Shown piece by piece: positions 4,062 to 9,947 of a DNA stretch of 9,947 nucleotides. The position numbers and the translations under genes are program-made. Location: positions 1 through 9,947 of the forward strand of contig LNZQ01000191.1 in assembly GCA_002007315.1 (NCBI GenBank), given 5' to 3'. How positions within the stretch are numbered: position 1 is the first letter of the stretch; each line of letters begins with the position of its first letter. The notes below the pieces were generated by a model, which did not search any database, had not been told where the DNA came from, and worked only from the letters and a program-made list of their open reading frames with translations. The stretch is from Epulopiscium sp. Nele67-Bin004. Lineage in GTDB: Bacteria; Bacillota_A; Clostridia; Lachnospirales; Cellulosilyticaceae.

Positions 4062-6323
4062 ATGATAAAAATTTACGACACAGGCGTTTTCTTAGTAGAT
4101 GGTACTAAAATTGTAGACACTCCCCAAAATTTATCTATTGAAGACGGCAGAAAAGGCACAATAACATACGACATATTACAATCACACAATACATCAGGGG
4201 ACACCGAAAAACTACAAATCAAATTTGACGCTATGACATCGCATGATATTACGTTTGTTGGAATTATACAAACAGCAAAAGCAAGCGGTTTAAAAAAATT
4301 CCCAATACCATATGTTCTAACAAATTGCCACAACAGCTTATGTGCGGTTGGCGGAACTATAAACGAAGATGACCACATGTTTGGCTTATCGGCAGCAAAA
4401 AAATACGGCGGAATTTACGTTCCTCCACACATCGCTGTTATACATCAATATATGCGTGAAATGGTTGCAGGTTGCGGCAAAATGATAATCGGTTCTGATA
4501 GTCACACACGCTACGGGGCACTTGGAACGATGGCTATCGGCGAAGGTGGCGGAGAGCTTGTTAAACAACTACTTTGTGACACATACGATATCAATTATCC
4601 AGACGTTGTTGCAATTTATCTTGATGGAAAACCTAGAGATGGCGTTGGTCCTCAAGATATTGCACTTGCAATTATAGGCAAAGTGTTTGATTCTGGCTTT
4701 GTTAAAAATAAAGTTATGGAGTTTGTTGGTCCAGGGGTTGCCCAGCTTGAAACAGACTTTAGAAACGGTATCGATGTTATGACGACAGAAACAACTTGCT
4801 TATCTTCAATTTGGCAAACTGATGAAGATACACATACATTTTTGAAAGCTCACGGACGTGGCGACGAATACAAAAAGCTTGCCCCAAAAGATGTGGCGTA
4901 CTATGACGGTATGGTTTATGTTGATATGGATCAAGTTAAACCGATGATTGCACTACCTTTCCACCCTAGCAACGTGTATGAAATCGAATACTTAAACAAT
5001 AACTTAGAAGAAGTACTTACAAAAGTTGAAGAAGAAAGCAAGCAATTATTTAATGGTAAAATCGAAGTCAATCTATTAGATAAAATCGTTGATGGTAAGC
5101 TAAAAGTTGACCAAGGTATTATTGCTGGCTGTGCTGGCGGAACGTATAGCAACATTATGGAAGGTGCAAAACTTATGTCTGGCTCAAACTGTGGTAATGG
5201 CGAATTTTCACTTTCTGTGTACCCATCATCTCAACCTGTTATGATAGCTTTAACGCAAAATGGTGCATTAACAGATTATATGTCAGCAGGGGCTATCGTG
5301 CGAAGTGCTTTTTGTGGTCCATGTTTTGGTGCAGGAGATACACCATCAAACGGTGCATTATCTATACGCCACACAACTAGAAACTTCCCAAACAGAGAAG
5401 GTGCAAACCCATCAAAAGGGCAAATTACATCAGTTGCACTTATGGACGCTAGAAGTATTGCCGCAACAGCTGCAAACGGTGGTTTTTTGACAGCTGCAAC
5501 AGACACCCCTTTTACAGCAACAAATTATAGTGACTACAAATTTGACCCAACAGTATATAACAATCGTGTATACAACGGCTTTGATAAAGCGGACGAAACT
5601 GCAGAGCTTAAATATGGTCCAAACATAAAAGATTGGCCCCAAATGAGTCATCTTACAAACAACATATTAATGAAAGTTGTATCGTTTATTACAGACGCTG
5701 TAACAACTACTGACGAACTTATTCCATCAGGCGAAACATCTTCTTATCGTTCAAATCCGTTAGGACTAGCCGAGTTTACGCTTTCAAGACGTGACCCAGA
5801 ATACGTTGGACGTGCAAAAGAATTTAACAAACTTGAAAAAGCTCGCACACAAGGAGATGACCCTACAAATATTAGCGAAGAACTATGCGAAGTATTTAAT
5901 AAAATCAAAGCTATCACACCAGATATAAACCCACTAGACACGGGGCTTGGCTCTGTTGTATATGCAAACAAACCTGGGGACGGTTCGGCACGTGAGCAGG
6001 CTGCATCTTGCCAACGTGTGCTTGGTGGAATTGCAAATATCGCAACTGAATATGCAACAAAACGCTATCGTTCAAACTTGATGAACTGGGGTATGGTTCC
6101 ATTTTTGACAGACGAGAGCGAAAAATTTGGGCTAAATGATTACATCTATGTGCCAAATATATTGTCTACATTACAAAATGGGGATATGTCTGACATAACT
6201 GCTTATATAATTGGTAATGAAATTAAAGAAATTAAACTTTATATTTCTGAAATGACAGACAACGAAAAACAAATAGTTTGTGTAGGTTCATTAATTAACT
6301 ACAATAAAACTAAATTGGTATAA
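4062..6323 (+). CDS. Aconitase-family hydratase (probable aconitate hydratase)
   Basis: A 753-residue iron-sulfur hydratase, probably converting citrate to isocitrate via cis-aconitate. Three cysteines suited to hold a [4Fe-4S] cluster are C357 ([10 protein letters not shown]), C418 and C421 ([10 protein letters not shown]), at nearly the spacing of aconitase. Other family marks are S145-D-S-H148 ([20 protein letters not shown]), the swivel-domain [10 protein letters not shown] with R644, and RSNL at 670-673. The length and motifs suggest the YbhJ-like branch of COG1048 rather than classical AcnA or AcnB; that branch is often annotated only as hydratase. Its place directly ahead of citrate synthase and isocitrate dehydrogenase makes aconitate hydratase the likely reaction. 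The ATG follows AGGAGG by 7 bases. A different hydroxyacid substrate cannot be fully excluded. Confidence 0.88.
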   Translation: MIKIYDTGVFLVDGTKIVDTPQNLSIEDGRKGTITYDILQSHNTSGDTEKLQIKFDAMTSHDITFVGIIQTAKASGLKKFPIPYVLTNCHNSLCAVGGTINEDDHMFGLSAAKKYGGIYVPPHIAVIHQYMREMVAGCGKMIIGSDSHTRYGALGTMAIGEGGGELVKQLLCDTYDINYPDVVAIYLDGKPRDGVGPQDIALAIIGKVFDSGFVKNKVMEFVGPGVAQLETDFRNGIDVMTTETTCLSSIWQTDEDTHTFLKAHGRGDEYKKLAPKDVAYYDGMVYVDMDQVKPMIALPFHPSNVYEIEYLNNNLEEVLTKVEEESKQLFNGKIEVNLLDKIVDGKLKVDQGIIAGCAGGTYSNIMEGAKLMSGSNCGNGEFSLSVYPSSQPVMIALTQNGALTDYMSAGAIVRSAFCGPCFGAGDTPSNGALSIRHTTRNFPNREGANPSKGQITSVALMDARSIAATAANGGFLTAATDTPFTATNYSDYKFDPTVYNNRVYNGFDKADETAELKYGPNIKDWPQMSHLTNNILMKVVSFITDAVTTTDELIPSGETSSYRSNPLGLAEFTLSRRDPEYVGRAKEFNKLEKARTQGDDPTNISEELCEVFNKIKAITPDINPLDTGLGSVVYANKPGDGSAREQAASCQRVLGGIANIATEYATKRYRSNLMNWGMVPFLTDESEKFGLNDYIYVPNILSTLQNGDMSDITAYIIGNEIKEIKLYISEMTDNEKQIVCVGSLINYNKTKLV

Positions 6324-6341
6324 CAAAGGAGGGTTATTCTT

Positions 6342-7679
6342 ATGAATATAGATATACTATCTAACTATATAGTTAATGCAAATCAGCTTGATAAAACTCT
6401 ATTTGACGAATACGATGTCAAAAGAGGTCTTCGTCATGCTGATGGTCGAGGTGTTCTTGTTGGTCTTACACATGTTGCAGATGTTCACGCATACACACTT
6501 GACCAAGATAAGCCTAAACCTGTTGCAGGACGCCTAACTTATCGTGGTGTTAATATCGAAGATTTGACTCAAACGGCAGTTGCCGAAAGAAGATTTGGAT
6601 TTGAAGAAACTTCATTTTTATTGTTGTTTGGACATTTGCCAAATAGAGAAGAACTTGAATATTTTGAGGAACTGCTTGGCGAAAAACGTATGCTTGACCC
6701 AAAATTTATGAAATCTAACATTTTGGATCACCCTAGCAAAAATGTTATAAACGCAATGGCTACAAGCGTTTTATCATTGTATACGCTTGATGAAAATCCA
6801 GAATGCAACTCTATAAAAAACGTTTTACAGCAAAGCATTTTGTTGATTGCAACGTTTCCAACACTTATGGTGTACGCTTATCAAGCTTATTTGCACTACC
6901 ATCAAAACGAGAGCTTGGTAATACATAAACCAAGACCAGACTTAACAACTGCCGAAAATATACTATATATGTTGCGACCTGACCAGTCATACACACCTCT
7001 TGAGGCTACACTGTTAGACTTATCGCTTATTATTCACGCTGAGCATGGGGGTGGAAACAACTCAACTTTTGCGACACACCTTATAACATCAGCAACGACA
7101 GACACATATTCTGTTGTTGCTGCGGCACTAGGCTCACTAAAAGGAACTAGACATGGTGGGGCAAGTTTGAAAGTTTTGGAAATGTTTAATAACATTAAAG
7201 AAAATGTTACAGATTGGGAAGATGATAGAGCAATTAGAGAATATTTGTTAAAGATAGTTAACAAAGAAGCATTTGACCGCTCTGGACTTATTTATGGAAT
7301 TGGGCATGCAATTTATACAGTATCTGACCCTCGAGCTGTAGTTTTGAAACAGTATGCAAGACAACTTGCTATAGAAAAGGAACTTGAACATGAATTTCTA
7401 TTGCATGCAAAAATCGAGGAACTTGCCCCAGAAATACTAAACGAAGTTAAGCCACATCAAAATAAACAAATGTGTGCTAACGTAGACTTTTATTCTGGAT
7501 TTGTGTATTCAATGTTAAACATTCCTGAAGAACTGTTTATCCCGTTGTTTGCTGTTGCAAGAATTGTGGGTTGGACAGCACATCGAATGGAAGAAATCGT
7601 AAACGAGGGCAAAATTATACGTCCTGCATACAAGAGCGTTATCGAATTATTAGACTACGTATCAATTGAAAATAGATAG
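6342..7679 (+). CDS. gltA: Citrate synthase
   Basis: This 445-residue cytoplasmic enzyme condenses oxaloacetate and acetyl-CoA to citrate. The catalytic triad is visible: H271 (GTRHGGAS), H322 (GIGHAIY) and D382 (NVDFYSGF). HAEHGGG with H232 and H235 matches the oxaloacetate-binding segment, and RLTYRGVNIEDL is the usual N-terminal motif. AAAGGAGGG lies 8-12 bases ahead of the ATG, and only 18 bases separate it from the hydratase stop, so the two are co-transcribed. A 2-methylcitrate synthase role is possible for the family but unlikely between an aconitase and an isocitrate dehydrogenase. In clostridia this set usually makes 2-oxoglutarate for glutamate and not a full energy-yielding cycle. 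Confidence 0.92.
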   Translation: MNIDILSNYIVNANQLDKTLFDEYDVKRGLRHADGRGVLVGLTHVADVHAYTLDQDKPKPVAGRLTYRGVNIEDLTQTAVAERRFGFEETSFLLLFGHLPNREELEYFEELLGEKRMLDPKFMKSNILDHPSKNVINAMATSVLSLYTLDENPECNSIKNVLQQSILLIATFPTLMVYAYQAYLHYHQNESLVIHKPRPDLTTAENILYMLRPDQSYTPLEATLLDLSLIIHAEHGGGNNSTFATHLITSATTDTYSVVAAALGSLKGTRHGGASLKVLEMFNNIKENVTDWEDDRAIREYLLKIVNKEAFDRSGLIYGIGHAIYTVSDPRAVVLKQYARQLAIEKELEHEFLLHAKIEELAPEILNEVKPHQNKQMCANVDFYSGFVYSMLNIPEELFIPLFAVARIVGWTAHRMEEIVNEGKIIRPAYKSVIELLDYVSIENR

Positions 7680-7690
7680 GAGAAAATAAT

Positions 7691-8806
7691 ATGGAACAAC
7701 ATTTTTTAAACTTAGTAAAACAACAACTTGAACGTGTTGAGCGTATCAAAAACAACAAAGAAGTAGTAAACTTTGCTGAAAAAGAACAAATAGTTATAGG
7801 TTTATGTGCTGGGGACGGGATAGGGCCTATAATAATGGACGCAACTATTTCGGTATTGAAAGTGTTAATTGCAGACGAAATTGCATCTGGCAAAGTGGTA
7901 CTAAAACAAATTGACGGCTTGACTATTGAAAACAGACTTGCACAAAATGTTGCAGTGCCAGTAGATGTGTTAGCCGAAATTAAAACTTGCGACGTGCTAC
8001 TTAAAGGGCCAACAACTACGCCAAGCAAAGGCGAGCAAAATATCGAAAGTGCAAACGTTACACTTAGACGTGAACTTGATTTGTATGCGAATGTTAGACC
8101 TGTTGTTGTTCAAGACGAAAATATCGACTGGATATTTTTTAGAGAAAATACCGAGGGTGCATATGTTTTAGGTAGCCAAGGAATAAATATCAATGAAGAT
8201 TTGGCTTTTGACTTTAGAGTTATTACAACGCCAGGGGTGGAGCGAATTGCCCGCACTGCATTTGAGTATGCTAAAGCAAATGGTAAAAAACGAGTTACTA
8301 TCGTTACAAAAGCTAACATTTTGAAAACTACGGACGGAAAGTTTTTGGATATTTGCTACGAAATTGCAAAAGAATATCCAGATATCAAAACTGACGATTG
8401 GTTTATTGATATTATGACAGCTAAATTGATTGATACATCTGATAGACATGAGTTTGAAGTGTTTATTTTACCAAACTTGTACGGAGATATATTAACTGAT
8501 GAGGCTGCACAAATCCAAGGGGGTATGGGTACGGCTGGAAGTGCAAATATCGGTGATAAATACGCTATGTTTGAAGCTATACACGGGTCTGCTCCTCGCC
8601 TTATCGAAACTGGCTGTGGGGAATATGCAAATCCAACAAGTTTGATAAAAGCTGCCGAAATTATGCTTAGACATATCGGGCTTACCCAAAAAGCAGATAA
8701 GCTTATAGCAGTTTTGGAAGATGCACACACAAACGTTAAAGTAACTGGTAGCAAAGAACATAGCAGTTGCGACGACATTACGAAATATATAATTGATAAG
8801 CTGTAA
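7691..8806 (+). CDS. icd: Isocitrate dehydrogenase (isocitrate/isopropylmalate dehydrogenase family)
   Basis: This 371-residue enzyme oxidatively decarboxylates isocitrate to 2-oxoglutarate, completing the three-step operon. Substrate residues match E. coli Icd in order: S120, N122, R126 and R136 (SANVTLRRELDLYANVRP), R151 and Y158 (RENTEGAY), the lysine of VTKANILKTTDG, and the metal-binding aspartates in NLYGDILTDEAAQIQGG. The glycine-rich start LCAGDGIGP comes after a ~37-residue extension. At the cofactor site HGSAPRL, R303 stands where NADP enzymes have lysine and NAD enzymes aspartate, so cofactor choice is open. The gene begins 11 bases after the citrate synthase stop, and the TAG stop is part of its AGGAG ribosome binding site. 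Operon context argues against isopropylmalate dehydrogenase or homoisocitrate dehydrogenase. Confidence 0.88.
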   Translation: MEQHFLNLVKQQLERVERIKNNKEVVNFAEKEQIVIGLCAGDGIGPIIMDATISVLKVLIADEIASGKVVLKQIDGLTIENRLAQNVAVPVDVLAEIKTCDVLLKGPTTTPSKGEQNIESANVTLRRELDLYANVRPVVVQDENIDWIFFRENTEGAYVLGSQGININEDLAFDFRVITTPGVERIARTAFEYAKANGKKRVTIVTKANILKTTDGKFLDICYEIAKEYPDIKTDDWFIDIMTAKLIDTSDRHEFEVFILPNLYGDILTDEAAQIQGGMGTAGSANIGDKYAMFEAIHGSAPRLIETGCGEYANPTSLIKAAEIMLRHIGLTQKADKLIAVLEDAHTNVKVTGSKEHSSCDDITKYIIDKL

Positions 8807-8836
8807 GCAGGATTTAAATCTAGTTTAGTATTTGAG

Positions 8837-8864
8837 TAGGGCGAAATAACCGTCGCCCTATTTT
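8837..8864 (+). terminator. Terminator of the operon, overlapping the convergent gene's stop
   Basis: TAGGGCGA pairs with TCGCCCTA (8 bp, loop AATAACCG), followed by TTTT. The right arm contains the stop codon of the convergent SpoIIP-like gene (8860-8858). The minus-strand side lacks a clear U tract, so termination of that gene here is weaker or occurs further on. Confidence 0.8.
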
Positions 8865-9625
8865 AAACCTAATACTTCACCTAAATTCTCTGTAAATATA
8901 CCAAGCGAATTTTCCACTTGCCATATCTCATCTCTATCTGTCCCGAAATTTGCAATCAGAAGTTTTACGTCAATATCTGAATTATATGTATAAGGATTGA
9001 CAAATATATGACCCACAACAGAGTTATCTGCTGTTTTTAGCTGTGCTGATAATGCCAAATTTTCTATTACATTTTCATTATAACCTTTATTTTCACTTTC
9101 ATATGTATCTAATCCATTCACAAATGATACCTGTGCAAATTCATTTGGATTTGGTTCAAACGCCAAATCAAGCTGCACATCAATTACAACTTCTATCGTT
9201 GGGTATTTTTGCAATATATCTTTTATATCAGTCGAACTTCTATCATACGCTCCAACTCTGCCCAAGCTATACCCCTCATTATAGTAGTGGTAAACTTGTA
9301 CATTATACGTGTCTTGTATTAACTGGGTTAAAGTTTCGCCAGCGTCAACAACACTTGAACCGTCGCTATATATTTCATCAGGATAAGTATGTACAATCAA
9401 AATCTGTGGGCCGTCCACATTTTTAGCTATAGATAAATCTTCATTAAGTAAGGCTGGGATGTCAACAACGTGGGATATATTTTCGGTCAAATACGAGGTA
9501 AAAAACTCCTCATAAGTATCAACTTCTTCTATTTCTAGTGCGTCTTGTGCATGTGTGTATGGTGCGATTACCCCGCTTATACACAATCCAACACCAACAA
9601 CGCCAACTGCTAACAACCTTTTCAT
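8858..9625 (-). CDS. SpoIIP-like secreted protein, catalytic residues degraded
   Basis: This 255-residue exported protein has a signal peptide ending at about THA (residues 24-26) and a SpoIIP-like domain. SpoIIP is the amidase/endopeptidase that degrades septal peptidoglycan in engulfment during sporulation. The matches are ILIVHTYPDE (expected HTH..E), RVGAYDRSSTDIKDILQKYP (expected YNGAYSRS and following), IEVVIDVQLD (expected VIDLHRD) and LLIANFG (expected LLIEVG). First H79 and E84 remain. The second histidine is Y81, the key histidine of DLHRD is Q151, and the glutamate of LIEVG is A225. Most of the active site is therefore missing, and at 255 residues it is shorter than SpoIIP (about 400). 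It may be a non-enzymatic relative that binds peptidoglycan or a partner protein. AAGGAGG precedes the ATG at 9625. Fold assignment is fairly sure; function is not. Confidence 0.75.
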   Translation of the reverse strand: MKRLLAVGVVGVGLCISGVIAPYTHAQDALEIEEVDTYEEFFTSYLTENISHVVDIPALLNEDLSIAKNVDGPQILIVHTYPDEIYSDGSSVVDAGETLTQLIQDTYNVQVYHYYNEGYSLGRVGAYDRSSTDIKDILQKYPTIEVVIDVQLDLAFEPNPNEFAQVSFVNGLDTYESENKGYNENVIENLALSAQLKTADNSVVGHIFVNPYTYNSDIDVKLLIANFGTDRDEIWQVENSLGIFTENLGEVLGLK

Positions 9626-9684
9626 AAACTATCCTCCTTGAAATATATTAGAATAGTATATGAAACAACCTCCCAAAATAGTAC

Positions 9685-9709
9685 AAAAAAAGCCCCTTTG
9701 GCTGGGGGC
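9685..9709 (-). terminator. Terminator of the small right-end genes
   Basis: On the minus strand GCCCC (9709-9705) pairs with GGGGC (9696-9692), followed by seven T. It would end transcripts of the 39-codon gene upstream and insulate the SpoIIP-like gene. Confidence 0.7.
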
Positions 9710-9753
9710 GAATTTGGTGGTCTGTGTCGGGTGGCCAGTGACCGCCCCTACAG
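9704..9753. repeat. GC-rich hairpin element, probable dispersed intergenic repeat
   Basis: This short GC-rich island in an AT-rich surrounding has inverted ends GGGGCG (9705-9710) and CGCCCC (9743-9748), an inner hairpin GGGTGG / CCGCCC, and the edge CTGTAGGGGCG on the minus strand. From memory, similar TGTAGGGGCG elements are scattered between genes of many Clostridia. It supplies the stop codon of the small gene at 9748-9867. The structure is seen; the repeat status needs a genome search. Confidence 0.5.
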
Positions 9754-9867
9754 TTCGTCTGTTTTTTCTGGTGTACAAGATACCCATTTTCTATTTCTTT
9801 TACTTTGCATGTAGCTTAACCCTGCTGCTCCTACCATTCCTCCGAAAACTAATGCTAATTTTTTCAT
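9748..9867 (-). CDS. Small hypothetical membrane protein, 39 residues
   Basis: The ATG at 9867 on the minus strand follows AGGAG with an 8-base gap and opens a 39-codon frame. Its N-terminus MKKLALVFGGMVGAAGLSYM is a short glycine-rich hydrophobic segment fit for one membrane helix. A basic stretch QSKRNRK and the tail WVSCTPEKTDEL with a lone cysteine follow. It begins 29 bases after the stop of the preceding frame, so the two are probably co-transcribed. The stop TAG lies at the edge of the GC-rich element, so the protein may be a shortened form of a longer family member. The pattern recalls small clostridial proteins of the DUF6110 type, but I am not sure and assign no function. Confidence 0.6.
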   Translation of the reverse strand: MKKLALVFGGMVGAAGLSYMQSKRNRKWVSCTPEKTDEL

Positions 9868-9896
9868 ATAATCATCTCCTATTCAAAACTATTATC

Positions 9897-9947
9897 TCAC
9901 ATTATCCTGCTTTTAATTCCATTTGGCTGAATTTCTATTGCACCTTC
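9897..9947 (-). CDS. C-terminal end of an unidentified gene
   Basis: The minus strand is open from the window edge for 16 codons (EGAIEIQPNGIKSRIM) and ends at TGA (9899-9897), 29 bases before the start of the small membrane protein. The closeness and the following ribosome binding site suggest one transcription unit. Too little is visible to name a family, and the open stretch is short enough to be chance. Confidence 0.35.
   Translation of the reverse strand, partial: EGAIEIQPNGIKSRIM

Noticed and set aside
9043..9426. Plus-strand 127-codon frame opposite the SpoIIP-like gene
   Set aside because: It overlaps a gene with clear domain motifs, a signal peptide and a ribosome binding site; its own translation looks random.
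9640..9700. Sporulation sigma-E/sigma-F promoter for the SpoIIP-like gene (CATATACT on the minus strand)
   Set aside because: The -10-like match is partial and no matching -35 element is at the right distance, so no sigma factor can be named.

Overview
The window looks like the chromosome of a low-GC, spore-forming Gram-positive bacterium of the class Clostridia, probably Lachnospirales or a relative. This rests on the AT-rich coding sequence, strong AGGAGG-type ribosome binding sites, sigma-A-like promoters, a SpoIIP-type sporulation protein, and an aconitase / citrate synthase / isocitrate dehydrogenase operon of the kind Clostridia use to make 2-oxoglutarate for glutamate. The genus cannot be told from sequence alone.

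Layout. Bases 1-150 (minus) are the 5' end of rplS (ribosomal protein L19), with its own promoter and a leader that folds like the L19 autoregulatory leader. Divergent from it is a complete tyrosine recombinase (323-1357, plus). Bases 1361-2217 hold two tandem copies of a ~420-bp unit. Each copy has a plus-strand promoter, a structured 5' leader, a 57-58 codon ORF for a small membrane peptide, and a strong minus-strand promoter that would drive a ~120-nt antisense RNA across the 3' end of that ORF. I read this as a duplicated type I toxin-antitoxin locus. It is the most interesting part of the window.

Bases 2229-3923 (minus) encode an M3-family oligoendopeptidase that points toward the second unit with no terminator visible between them. 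From a divergent promoter region at about 3950-4060 starts the plus-strand operon aconitase-family hydratase (4062-6323), citrate synthase (6342-7679) and isocitrate dehydrogenase (7691-8806). These enzymes catalyse consecutive steps from oxaloacetate plus acetyl-CoA to 2-oxoglutarate, and the operon ends at a strong hairpin at 8837-8864. Convergent to it (8858-9625, minus) is a secreted SpoIIP-like protein that has lost most of its expected catalytic residues. The right end (9685-9947, minus) has a terminator, a GC-rich hairpin element resembling dispersed clostridial repeats, an unlisted 39-codon small membrane protein gene whose stop codon lies in that element, and the last codons of another gene.

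All functional calls come from reading motifs, promoters and RNA folds by eye. No database or folding program was used.
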